Assembly: GCA_002633005.1 (NCBI GenBank)
Contig: NMRA01000306.1
Coordinates: 353,866 to 417,865 of the forward strand
Origin: Phoronis australis
Taxonomy: Eukaryota; Phoronida; Phoronidae
Direction of reading: 5' to 3'
DNA: 64,000 bases
Shown here piece after piece: positions 23,095-33,545 of this stretch. The notes beneath the pieces are model-generated. The model worked only from the letters and a program-made list of their open reading frames with translations. It did no database searches and was not told where the DNA came from. The translations under genes and the position numbers were made by a program. The number at the start of each line of letters is the position of its first letter. Position 1 is the stretch's first letter.

Positions 23095-24329
23095 GTAGAC
23101 GTTTATTATTCTGCGTTCTGTTTCAAATTGAATTATTCTCATCCTAACCAATGATTATATAAAACTGAAACAAAGTCTGGCTCATTCAATGCCTTTGGAG
23201 TAGTCGTGAGCGTAATTGTTTTGAGAAGTCAGCAATAAATAAACCACTGCGTTACCGGCTTTAGATGCAATAAAGGTAATTGACAGGGCACCGAGGCCGT
23301 GTGAGCTCATACTAATTTAGTGTTTGCTGACAAAGAGCTGTTGTGAAACAACAACTCGATTTCATATGCTATGGTCACATGTTAGGGGAATCTTTATTTA
23401 GATGTACAAATACATTATTCAAATCACTGTCACTTTACAACCTTTTCCGTGACGGTGTGTGGAAGGGGAACCTGACTTCGCGGCCCACGACAAGTAAGTA
23501 AATTTTCTGTTTCATGGCTAATTCACCTAAATAATTACATGCACATTATTTCTTTGGCTCACTATTTTAGTCTTGATCTTTACTCAGTGGAGGTTAAATT
23601 TCCAACTCAAGCTGGTTTATGTCCGTGATGTCTAGTCCCTGCGGCCGCGACGGGCCTGATCGGGTTCCCGATCCACTGGTGGGGAGTAACAAGCGTTGTT
23701 TGTGTTTAGAACTGAAAAAAATCGCAAGTCTAAAAGCACAACACACAGCTATGGTTCCAGTTCTGCATTTCACGGAAGAATGAATCGAATTTATCACCAA
23801 ACAGACCCAAACATGGCAAATTGGCCTACCAAACTCTGTGAACTACGATACGTTCAAATACCTATACAGAGCCCCCCCCCCGCCAACCCAAAAACACACT
23901 AAAACTGCACACATTTAAATCTTGTTTCAGCCATATAATATTAATTACCGGGGTTAATTAATAAACTCCATTTCCCAACGCTAATTCCGCCTTTGCACCT
24001 TACATTCATATATCTATAAATCCGTAACAGTGAAATAAAACAACACGTTTGTCCAAGAACTCGATTTTTTTGTAAGAGGTTTACATCGAATTTTGATGAT
24101 TTATGGGTGTAAAACTACATGTATGAATTCAAGCAATAAGTTGACACCAGTAAGCTTGTTGCGAACCGCTAAACATCCTACGTTCGAACCGATTACGTCA
24201 TTGGTTAATTTCAATACTTCCGTCTGCCGTTAGATGTTAGGTAAAACAACTGAACTTGCTGTTAACGAGTGGAACTATTCAATCTAAATTGATACAAAAA
24301 GGTAATTTTTGGGTGGCATTCTCCTTTAA

Positions 24330-24929
24330 ATGCATTAGTTCTATTAAAGCAGCATTGCATTTTACTTCCTTGTTGTTTCTGGTGTTGGTCAATTTGTTTT
24401 TTGGTAAAGATTGTTCAATTTTAGACGAGTTTTGCATCCTGATATCGAAGGGTTGCTAAATTACAATACTTAAATATTACAGGTTGGCAGCTGTGCCATA
24501 AAAACCAAGTGAAGCTTGGTCCAAGATTTGTCATACCATTGATTTTTTATGAGAAATTTGACAAAATATAATTACACTTTTGTTGTGCTCTAATTTTAAA
24601 AATCTTTACAAATACCATTTTTGTGATAATACAAGAAACTTTTTGATGACTTTCATCATATTGTTTGGAAATCTCAGTGTGAAAATGCTGCAAGTCGATG
24701 GCTATGGCATTTGTCTAGTCCTGGTTCAGTAAAATAGTGACCTGACTGTGACAGAAAAGCAGAGCTGAAACTGACTTAATTGTATTTACATTAGTTACTC
24801 ACTCAATGGACGCTGATGAATAGACAGTCTTGGCTTAATGTTGGGATTTTAATGCTTCACTGCATTCAGTTTAGATAAGGAAGGCTTTGTCATGTAAAGT
24901 TGAAAATGGAACAGAACATGACACATTCC
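24330..24929. other. BEL internal region, no recognised coding sequence
   Basis: AT-rich sequence between the nested transposon and the first recognisable gag codons. By position it should be 5' untranslated or N-terminal gag of the BEL element, but I recognise no motif in it. A further small insertion cannot be excluded. Confidence 0.4.
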
Positions 24930-25690
24930 CGCCGTCCTAGAGGTTTCATCCCATCCACACGGAAGTCGTGTTACGCCTACTGAAGGTACCCAACTTTATG
25001 AATGTCTCGCTGACGACGAGATAGGTAAAGACATGTGGAAGCAGCGTAGGAGAGTTTCCGTTCCTGAATCAAGCGGCAACACGAAGGCGTACTGTACGTT
25101 TGCCGGAAGGCAGCGCGCATGGCTTGCGTAGACAAGGATCCGGCGACCGATGAATACATTGAAACTTATGAAATACCTGTCTCAAATACCCACTGAGAAT
25201 CATCGAGGCCTGGGCCACTCGGCACTGGCATACGACGTGGCTAAGGACACTACTGAGAGAAAATATGATGGAATTCGTCGTCAAGTTAACCTGCACTTGG
25301 ACGATTTGGACCAGTTTCGACCGATCCGTCCCGGCGTTGCGAAAGATGTCGACAGATTGGCGGATGTGTTGGAAGTTCTGATTATAAACTTGAAGGAAAC
25401 CAGGCCAATTGAAGAACTTGGAAACGGGTCGCTATGCTTGAAGAAGATGATAGAAAGCATGGTTACCAACTACCACCGATAGATGTTCAAACATAATAGG
25501 CCAGAGTATGTTGAAATTCTTCGACAGTGGATCATCAAAGAAACTGAATTTGAGACAGTCACTTCAGAAACAATGCGAGGTTTAGCTCCAAAGCATACAG
25601 ATGCTTCGCACAGTTTCTTTGGAGAGACAGAGAAACAACATGACAGGAGATCCGTGAGGTTTGCAAGAAAGACAGACATTGCCTGTGCAA
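24930..25690 (+). pseudogene. BEL/Pao gag remnant
   Basis: Capsid/nucleocapsid precursor of the BEL element. Recognisable stretches in changing frames are RRRVSVPE(S)SGN near 25040, MACVDKDPATDEYIETYE near 25120, then a long open frame (25150-25480) with RGLGHSALAYDVAKD and LDQFRPIRPGVAKDVDRLA. It continues after one stop with FETVTSETMRGL and SFFGETEKQ. These match the DUF1759-type gag of Pao elements. The zinc-knuckle region is reduced to EVCKKDRHCLCKTCYK, where sequence jumps straight into reverse transcriptase. The rest of gag, the protease and the N-terminal RT are deleted. Confidence 0.8.
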
Positions 25691-26135
25691 AACGTGTTAC
25701 AAGACACAGACTAAAGTTCGAATCTTGTTTGACGCGTCAGTAAAGCATGAAAGCGTGTGCTTGAACGACAAGATATACAAGGGGCCAAAATTGCAGTGAA
25801 ACTTGTTCGATATGCTGAACCGATTTCGTCAGTTACTAATTGCACCCGTCTGTGATACAGCAGAGATATACCTTCGCATCGGAATAACTGCTACCGATAG
25901 AACATACCACAGATTCCTGTGGAGAGATATTGACCAGTCGAAACCACCAATCGAATACCACTTTAACAGATTAGTCTTCAGACTCAACTCATGCCCATTC
26001 CAAGCTCCGTTTGTGTCGCAAAAGCATGAAAAAGACAACAATTATCGTTTCCAGCAAGCAACTGAGACAATCTTAGAGGCGACCTATGTGGACGATAGCT
26101 GAGATTCCACCAACACTGACGCAAAATGCATAGAG
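25691..26135 (+). pseudogene. BEL/Pao reverse transcriptase remnant (fingers lost)
   Basis: RNA-dependent DNA polymerase fragment. It begins at the VRILFDASVKHE segment (family VVFDASAK), then LNDKIYKGP, RFRQLLIAPV, TDRTYHRFLW and IEYHFNRLVF. It ends with the catalytic box YVDD at 26085-26096 followed by Ser and a stop. Motif A, which should carry the first catalytic Asp near AEIYLRI (family ADIEKMF), has Glu-Ile in its place. Frames from 25803 to 26102 are open; one stop precedes them. Not functional. Confidence 0.82.
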
Positions 26136-26980
26136 CAGTATCATCAACTGTCACAGTTAAGGGGTCTGCTGGAATGCGTGCCATTAAATGGCTTTCGAAC
26201 TCCGAGGAAGTCCTTAGAAAGATTCTGCCAGAAGATAGAGCTACAGAAGTAGATTTAGAAGAGGTAATCTCGCCGTCTATAAAGACATTAGACGTGACTT
26301 GAGTTGCTAATGAAGGTGTCTTCACATTAAAGGCAAACGCTCTTGATGACCAAAAGCCCTTGAATAAACGCGGCTTTCTTGCCAAGACAGTGTCCTTGTT
26401 TTACCCGATGAGATGTTTAGCACGCTTTGTGTTCAGAGCCAAAATATTATTGCAAGAAATTTGGAGGACAGGTATAGAATGGGACGATGAGTTGGAACAC
26501 TATCATGCTGTTAAGGCAATGAATTCGTTCAAAGAGTTGCACCGTCTGGATATTTCGGTGCCTTCGACTCAACTTTCAGGTCTTGTCAGTCTGTCGATGC
26601 TTCTTGAGATGCCTTTGGAGCGGCTGTTCATGCCAGGTATGGATACGTCAACGATCAGATGTGGACACGACTAGTACCAAGCAAGACCAGAGTAGCCCCC
26701 TTGTTGCCGTAGATCAGTGACAGGCTTGAGATTAGAACTGTCAGTTGCGGATGTATTAAAGAGTGACAGAAATCTATTGGTGTTTTTATGACAATGTGTA
26801 CGGTCTTTGGTGGATACGCGGCAGGAGATGAGTCTTCAAGCCTTTCATAGGGAATCGAGTAGGAGACGTTCAAACACCAGTAAGCCAAATCAGTGGCGTC
26901 ACGTGACGACTTTGAAGAATCCAGCAGATCTACCAACAAAAGGGATGTGCGTAAAAGATCTTCGGACATGTTCTTAGTTC
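26136..26980 (+). pseudogene. BEL/Pao connection and RNase H region remnant
   Basis: The segment after the polymerase box reads, in broken frames, KWLSNSEEVLRKILPED, then LNKRGFLAKTVSLFYPM (family TKR-FL--VAS-YDPLGF), ARFVFRAKILLQEIWR, and IEWDDELEHY. Then come RLVPSKTRVAPL, near-identical to the Pao RNase H entry motif, and GLWWIRG / FKPFIGNRVG, the end of that domain. Stops separate most blocks. It belongs to the same polyprotein as the RT upstream and the integrase downstream. Confidence 0.75.
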
Positions 26981-27379
26981 TTGGAGCTGCAACAGTCAGA
27001 TTGGCCTGAGTCGAGGATTTCCCCGAGGCCAGAAGCAGTCATAGAAATTAGAAAGAGAGCTATGTCGAGAGTCCCTGGAGTCGATGACTCGAGAAGCAAC
27101 CACGTCATGATATCGGTTGTCGAAGATAGAACTTGGAGACATCAGCCCGATAGGTTTTCTTGTTGGCAAAGATCGGTGCGAGTTCGTGCGTGGATCCGTC
27201 GTTTTCTGAAAAACTGCCAGGTACCAGCGCAACTCAGATGTCAAGGAGAGTTGAGGACTCAAGATATTTCAGGAACAGAACTTAAAATCAGAGCTGAATC
27301 GCCACAATGAGTACAAAGCTTTTACTGTTAGGAAGCCTGTTTCGTCGAACAGTAAGCTCTTAAGCCTGAAGCCGATGTT

Positions 27380-28275
27380 GGATGATGATGGTATACTGCG
27401 ATCGAATGGTTCATGCTAAGTACTTAACCTATGATGCGAGATTTCCGGTCATACTTTCCAGGAAGTGCTGGACGATTTCGAATATTGTGAAGAATCATGG
27501 CGAGAAAGAGAATTATCAGGCAAGAACTAACCAGACACTGTCTTCGTTGTCGCCCCGCTTCCGGACAATGCAAGCCAGAGAAGAGATTCGTTAATGGGAA
27601 AGGGAATGTTATGGGTGTCGAAGATGGAATGCTATGTGTACCTCTCAGATCATAGCACCACTTCTGAAGATTCGACTGATGTTGCCACTGCGAGCCTTCG
27701 TGTGAATCACTGTTGATTATATAGGACCCTTCGTTACCAAGCAGGGAAGAGGCATACGAGGAACTAAGTGTAACTTATGCTTATTCACCTGCTTGCAGTT
27801 TAGACCTTTCAATTTGGATATGTCTTACAGTATGGATACCGACTCATTTTTGAACGCTTTCTTTTGTAAGGTGAATACAAGAGGTCGACCACTAGAAAAC
27901 TTGTCAGACAATTGAAGTAACTTCATTGGAGGCGAGCTAGAACTGAGAGAGCTTGTGAACAAACTAAACAAAGACGCCATTGATAGGTCAGTCGTCAAAA
28001 ACGGCATACGATGTCACTTCAACCCACCCTTGGCGCCGTACTTTGGAGGAGTGCATGAAACGATAATCAAGGCTGCGAAACGAGACACCTGTGCTACACT
28101 TTCGCATGCAGATACTTCAGAGGAAGAATTAGTAATAGCAATTACTGGATCTGAGGCATTGATCAACTCGCGGCAATTAACTTACCAGTCGCCTCATCTA
28201 TCAGGTGATGTCCCGTTGACGCTAAATCACGTTTTTGTGGTCAAGTTGGTGGTGAGCTCGCACCAAAATCAGTAG
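27380..28275 (+). pseudogene. BEL/Pao integrase remnant
   Basis: DDE integrase that would insert the cDNA. The zinc-binding region is degraded but keeps ENYQARTNQTLSSLSPRF and CYGCRRW near 27510-27630. The catalytic core starts ITVDYIGPFVTKQGRG with the first Asp at 27715-27717. A second Asp in NLSDN lies at 27907-27909. The Glu in FNPPLAPYFGGVHE is at 28057-28059, followed by LINSRQLTYQSP. All three acidic residues survive, but stops and shifts between them rule out activity. Confidence 0.82.
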
Positions 28276-28680
28276 ATGCTTAGACTTCAACTTAAAGCCT
28301 ATCTTCAACGATAACACCTGTAAATTTGGCTCGCACAGTATGTTAAGAATATCGCTCTGAGCCCAATACTGCCATAAATTGCCAAATGTAGCGAACTGTT
28401 AGGCGTATTGGCTTGCTTTTGTCCACGTGACCGCTAGAATCACAATTTAATTCAAACTGCTGCAACTAACATCATCACGCAATGGTGTTTTATTCAGACT
28501 CCTATTCAATATAATATTTTGTTGTTTGTGCTGGGATCTTGCGGTGACACAACATGACACAAAAAGGCAGCTTCACTTATCATTTGACGGGCTTAATTTT
28601 GCCCGGTCGATATGGCGTTTTCTTATTTTGATCAACCTTCGCTAGGACTATCTGGTTAGCCCAATACATCTAAAATAACA

Positions 28681-28990
28681 AAATTCCGTTGAAGTTAGGC
28701 TTTAAGAGTCAGGTTGAGACGAGTCCAAGAGTTAGAAGGCATTTTTGGAGTCGCTGGCTTCGAGAGTGTTTGGCAACACTGAATCGTAGAGCCAAGTGGC
28801 GGAATTCCCAAAAAGAAGTCACGGTAATCGACGTTGTTTTAGTTCTTCCGGATGCGACCAGAACACATTGGGTCCTGGGACGCGTCATCGAAGTCTACCC
28901 TGGAACAGACGGACAAGACCGGTCTTGAGAAGACGGTACATGTATTAGTCAGACCGATTACGAAGATCTGCCCTTTGGAGCTGAACTGTG
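28681..28990 (+). pseudogene. BEL/Pao C-terminal DUF5641-type domain
   Basis: Open frame (28689-28928) with RRHFWSRWLRECLATLNRR, then WRNSQKEVTVIDVVLVLPDA and HWVLGRVIEVYPGTDG. This is the chromo-like C-terminal domain that follows integrase in Pao polyproteins. A shift after it leads to LVRPITKICPLEL near 28945, the usual end of the polyprotein. It is the least damaged BEL domain, and is followed closely by the polypurine tract. Confidence 0.82.
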
Positions 28991-29029
28991 AGCCACAGTC
29001 TTGAACTTTGTGTCGATGGGTTCCCCCAT

Positions 29030-29043
29030 GAAAAGAGGGAGAA
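29030..29043 (+). promoter_or_regulatory. Polypurine tract of BEL element
   Basis: GAAAAGAGGGAGAA directly abuts the TG of the 3' LTR, the position where plus-strand cDNA synthesis is primed in LTR retrotransposons. Confidence 0.8.
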
Positions 29044-29322
29044 TGTTGTAAAGACTTTAAATAATATTTCTATTATTCCTGCCTAATCATTTTATTTCGT
29101 TTATTTCGATTTTATTAGTCTAGTTACCTAGTTAAGACAGTCTCCATCGCCTCACTGTACTTTGTTTCAGAAGTTTTCAGTGCTTCCTCTAGCGGCAGTA
29201 CACGTAGTAATGTCAGCCATATTAGATTGTGGTCGGACTGTTGTCGAAGACTGACTCGGAGAAAAATATTACGTAAGACTGCGAATCTTAGTTTTTAATT
29301 ATTTAAGGTCATCGTCCGACCA
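29044..29322 (+). repeat. BEL 3' LTR (279 bp)
   Basis: Begins TGTTGTAAAGAC and ends CGACCA, giving canonical TG...CA ends, followed by the GTTCA target duplication. Contains the 79-bp block (29133-29211) missing from the 5' LTR. This copy is therefore probably closer to the original LTR. Confidence 0.82.
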
Positions 29323-31834
29323 GTTCATGCGGGATTATAGAAGCAATGCCGCAAAGCGCTTAAAACGAGCCATTGACGCTGATAAGGCTTTCTTATACCA
29401 AAATGACAACTGCTTCAAGAGGCACAATCGTTGAACTTGAGGTAATAGCAGAGGCACGGGTTGAAGACTTGACTCCAAATGATAATACTTAGTTACCGAC
29501 AGAAACCAGACCGGTATCGAAGGAGCACATTTGTCAAAGTAGCTCCGAAATACAGTATCTCGTGATACACCGAGCTTTTAAAATATCCACGTTGGATGAG
29601 CACCATTCACTGTTCCAGCATCGGTGTTTGTAAACAACGAAAATGTAAAAAATATATAAAATGTGGCAGAAGAGCTTATGGAGGGGGTAAAATATTTGGA
29701 AAATGCAATCTTTCCCAAGTTAGGAGATCTTCAAAACGTTGAGGACATGATTACTGTAAAGTTCTTTCATCGTGACTTTTCTAGGCGTCAATTCATGAAT
29801 ACGTTTTTGGTAAAAGCATGTGTAAAGTTTGTATACGATATTTAAAAAAAATATTTCATAAGACAGTAGCGGTAATTGAGGCGCTCATTCGTAGTGGATA
29901 GTGTTAGAAGCATGTGCGGATAGAGTGACGTTGTACAGGTTTACCTTATAGTTTGTAATCGAGACGTAAAGTATATGCATATACCTTGAGTTATTTTTAA
30001 GATGCATTAGTCAGTTTGCTTCAAACCCTCGAAAAATGAGTCTGAGTTACTTCGAAAATAACGGTTGCCGATTTAACTGACCAGATCAAAAGCTTTTATT
30101 CAACGAGACAAACTGGAGAATCGCTTCATCAAGCAGCAGACGACGCACTGAATGATGAGTATTGCCATACGGTAGAAATCAACCAATCATGGGGAAAATT
30201 TTACACCAGCAACTGAATGGCCGACATTTTACTTCGTGCTACATGTACATGTATTTCACATCCCAAAATAGAACAAATACAAAATGGTGACGACGTTGGC
30301 GATGACAAGGAAGAAGTCTTACCAAATGGAGAAAGTCAGTGGTTTCATCAGCAGTACAGTAGCTATGTTTTGCCTTATTCTCCAGCACGCAATGACAAGA
30401 GCAAAAGTAATGGAACGTTTCGAGACCTCACTTCAACATGTACTCTCTGAATGTAACGGAGTGATTTTTGAATCACTGAGTATATTAAGTTTTAGACTTC
30501 TCAGCTCTTAGATTTCCAGCCCCACAGCGGCCATTTTGATCAAGCTCCTGGGTGATTTTTGAATTATGGATAAAATCAAATGGTCACTGTTTTCTGTTGG
30601 CGTCGTGTCAGTGAAAGAGTGACCTACATGTATATAGAGAGCTTGGACTGCCATATTCACAAGAACAAAGGGAATGATGTGTGTTGACACATTAAGATTG
30701 AAGACTGCATTGCAGTCCCTCTGGCTATGTTGTATAAATGTCACGTGCTGTTGATACGGCAGTCTCTTATGAATAATAGACAAAACAAACAATTAATTAA
30801 CTCCCACCAAAGAAAATTGGCAACGGCAACGGTCCACTGGTGTGTGATCTCTATAGGTTACTTCTGCGAGTATAGCCGTGATATTTGTAGTTCTATTTAT
30901 CAATGAATTGACATTTATAAAATATTCAGGCACGATAGCAAAGCATTCAATTTGCAGCTCTCTACAACATAAATAGTAAACAGGAAACAGTTACAAAATT
31001 ATGGACGGGTGGGCATTTGTATAACGAATTACTGCCGACCAATGTCCACCCACAGTGCAGTTTTTCATTTGAGTTTTAGAGATGATTCTTTTAAAGCACG
31101 AATCTTATCGGCGTGTAAGGTGCATAACATGCTGGAGGTGTCACGCGTTATTATCATCTTGGGGAAAATGTAACATGTACATGTAGTTGCTACGTCACAA
31201 GCCCTCCCGTTACGCAACTGTCTTCTTAATATCCGACCGTTTTCTGTTACACAGTAGATATAATGCTAAGAAACTTCCGTATTCACGGATTACAGTTTTA
31301 AATTTGTGTGCTGGGCCAGCTCTGAACATTTGAAGTGGGCGAAAAAATTTAACATCGCAGCCGTTGAATGCAATAAATATGATAAACGTTTTACATGACA
31401 CATGTAACCATCATCAGTTGCTAATAATACAATCACAAGTACTTGCTATTTGCTCTTGATTTATTGATACTTTTCTGGAATGAAGATGCACATGTCGAGG
31501 GTAACGTATATGTGAACAGTAGTTGGAGATCTTGAGTTGATTACATACTGTGCTAGCACATAACACTTAGCGGAGCTGCTAGAGTTGTGGTTGAACCAGA
31601 AATGAGGAATTATTTCACTCGCAGTCTTAACTGTAAGCTTATGGCAATAGAAAACGGCCATTTAATGAATCTCTTGGAATAAAATGGGGTGCGAAAATTC
31701 ATGAAAAATTACCTTTTGTTGGGATTAAGTTTTCCCTTGGTGTTCGGAAAAATTATTCAGTTCCGCTTAAGCAAAAATACCAGAACGAACTGCCAAGTTT
31801 ACCGTTATAGAAAATACATTCGACATAAACAATT

Positions 31835-32035
31835 TTGGTTACCGCAGCCTTTCAAACTTCGCTCCCATTGTTGCAATATGCACCCACGCCCAAACACCAT
31901 TACACATGTATCTCGTGTCCTGTCGAAAACGCTATATTTTCATTTACCAAAGGCTCAGTTGATCAAATTGTCACATTTCCAAATAAGGACAATGCATGTT
32001 TCCTATGTACCAAAACTGGCGAAGTGACGTGTTAG
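31835..32035 (+). CDS. Orphan 66-aa ORF with two Cys pairs (doubtful)
   Basis: The frame reads HHYTCISCPVENAIFSFTKG, then about 12 residues, then NACFLCTKTGEVTC. C-x2-C pairs about 27 residues apart could form a zinc ribbon. The composition looks protein-like, but no upstream exon, splice acceptor or known family is recognised. An overlapping frame (31689-32027) with a hydrophobic start is also open. It could be an exon fragment, a repeat fragment or chance. Confidence 0.15.
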   Translation: MVTAAFQTSLPLLQYAPTPKHHYTCISCPVENAIFSFTKGSVDQIVTFPNKDNACFLCTKTGEVTC

Positions 32036-32450
32036 ACAGATCGTATCTGAAAATTTGAAACGACGGGAAAAATAACTGTTACAGCATGGAAACTTTTATG
32101 AAGAAGCCTTACAGTAACTTTACCTGGTTTCATATGAAGCACCTGGCCTGCCTGTAAATAACTATTTACAGGTACGCCGGAACACAACTTTGTCCAAATT
32201 TTGCAAATCAACGCGTTACCTGTGGTAGTTGCTATCACATGGTGCTAACGAACGCAGAACGCAGAAAAAAAGGGGGAAGAGGAACTCGAGGGTATGTACC
32301 AAAATATCAACATTATTTTCAACACAAAACTTATTCTCCACGCCATTTTATCAAAAGTAGTGCACCTCTGCCGAAACCATAATGTGATAAAAGCTGAAAC
32401 ACATCAGGAAGCCGTTTTTTCAGAACTTACCTTTTTAACAGCGTACCTAT

Positions 32451-32726
32451 TTAACTTGGGATTGTAAATTCTCGTGAGATCCAATTGAGGATTGATGCTT
32501 CGCAACATCTGCGACGGTAGAGCATTCCAAATTTCTTTGAAAACCCTTGGTCGAAAACCCGCTGTGCAGTGCCAGCGCTGTTTGGTCCATCAACTACATG
32601 CATGCCCTCTACAGGCAGCGTTGGTAAGCCTCGTGGGTTGCATATACCTGCCAATCGATAATCATTGCTAGCGGTCTGGCGATCAATTTTGAGTAAAAAC
32701 ATACTGAAATCCAAAAAGGCCAACAA
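32451..32726 (-). CDS. Orphan 91-aa ORF (doubtful)
   Basis: Minus-strand frame with segments such as KIDRQTASNDYRLAGICNP and RVFDQGFSKKFGMLYRRR, ending NWISREFTIPS. The composition is balanced for a protein but I do not recognise it. It could be a decayed LINE segment. No splice or promoter evidence. Confidence 0.12.
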   Translation of the reverse strand: MLAFLDFSMFLLKIDRQTASNDYRLAGICNPRGLPTLPVEGMHVVDGPNSAGTAQRVFDQGFSKKFGMLYRRRCCEASILNWISREFTIPS

Positions 32727-33420
32727 TTTCAGACTACTTGTCGAAAATCTTTGTATTTAGATAAACAGTAAATAAACGTGTTGATGTTCTTTAATCATTT
32801 ATCGTTAACAGCCACCGTCATGGTCGCAATTTTTTTGGTCAGGTGAGCTGTAATTTGCATATTTAGGAGAAGCAATTGAAGGGAAAAACTTTAAGTTCTG
32901 GCAGTGTATTTGTACCCATTTTATTATTCACAGTTAACTATTCCCATCCATATCGCGAATACATGTAGGATCATCGCCTACAGGCCCGATTGCTTTACCA
33001 TTAACTATCAGAGAAATAAGTTGAATGATAAAATTTTAAGCTGTTAAAACGACCAAACATTGATTAAGTGAAGCACACTTTCCATCAATTATTCAGTTAT
33101 GCTGGTGTTGACTACCTTGACGATGATTCAATTCGTCACGGAAATATGTCCAACACTCTGCATTGCTGAATGTGGTACGCTGATAGTTCTCAGCGGCAGA
33201 TGCACATCACAATGTAGTCAAAAACACCGGTGCCTGTTAGTTTTGGTAAATTTGTCTTGTACATTGCAATGTCTCTGAAAAATATACTATACAATGAACC
33301 TAACTTTTGTCAAAAGCACGTTTTATGTAGAGCACATTATGCTTTGGCGACTGTTAGATTTGAAGTGATTCGTCGACTTGGAAAGCATTGACAGGTCGTC
33401 ATCGCTGGCTGGGCCGCCTT

Positions 33421-33545
33421 TTAGCCTCGTTCGACACAGCCTACAGCGCTCGAAGGGTTTCGTGCAAGACGAACATACAAGTAAGTTCCTGGCTATTGAC
33501 TTCCTGATTTGAAAGATCACGCGAGTTGATTGTCAGATGGGTGTC
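33421..33545 (+). repeat. Dispersed repeat copy 1 (pairs with 47515-47640)
   Basis: Shares in order TAGCCTCGTTC, GGTTTCGTGCAAG, GTAAGTTC, TGACTTCCT, ATTTGAAA and a following CAC with 47515-47640, with small indels between blocks. This marks two diverged copies of one interspersed repeat. No coding content. Confidence 0.5.

Larger units (their letters stand above)
22519..24329 (+). mobile_element. TTAA-flanked THAP DNA transposon, family A, copy A2 (nested in BEL)
   Basis: A 1803-bp element (22523-24325) between TTAA at 22519-22522 and 24326-24329. Ends are ACGAGAATGCCACCC and GGGTGGCATTCTCCT; the left end has one change (AGG to ACG). Interior order matches A1 and A3: THAP remnant, convergent minus-strand ORF with TATATAA promoter (23156-23165), then GC-rich repeat (single unit here, near 23640) and right subterminal region. 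It lies inside the BEL element between 5' LTR and gag, so it inserted after BEL did. Confidence 0.82.
21564..29327 (+). mobile_element. BEL/Pao LTR retrotransposon, degenerate, with nested THAP element
   Basis: Plus-strand LTR element bounded by a 5-bp target duplication GTTCA (21564-21568 and 29323-29327). The order is 5' LTR, primer-binding region, A2 transposon insertion (22519-24329), gag, reverse transcriptase, RNase H region, integrase, C-terminal DUF5641-type domain, polypurine tract and 3' LTR. Domain order and motifs are those of BEL/Pao, a copy-and-paste element encoding a Gag-Pol polyprotein. The element spans 7754 bp with the nested insertion and about 5.95 kb without it. Every coding domain contains stops or shifts, and gag is joined directly to mid-RT by an internal deletion. 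LTRs have visibly diverged, so the insertion is old. Confidence 0.85.
29328..33420. other. Gene-free stretch with two unexplained ORFs and a short palindrome
   Basis: No element recognised. Two unexplained frames (31835-32035 plus and 32451-32726 minus) are listed separately. A 22-bp near-perfect palindrome, CCTGTAAATA-AC-TATTTACAGG, lies at 32151-32172. TACATGTA motifs occur at 30241, 30625, 31172 and 32961. Confidence 0.5.

Noticed and set aside
25984-26385. Minus-strand 133-codon ORF
   Set aside because: Antisense shadow of the BEL reverse transcriptase.
26655-26969. Minus-strand 104-codon ORF
   Set aside because: It lies antisense to the BEL RNase H region, whose plus-strand motifs are clear.
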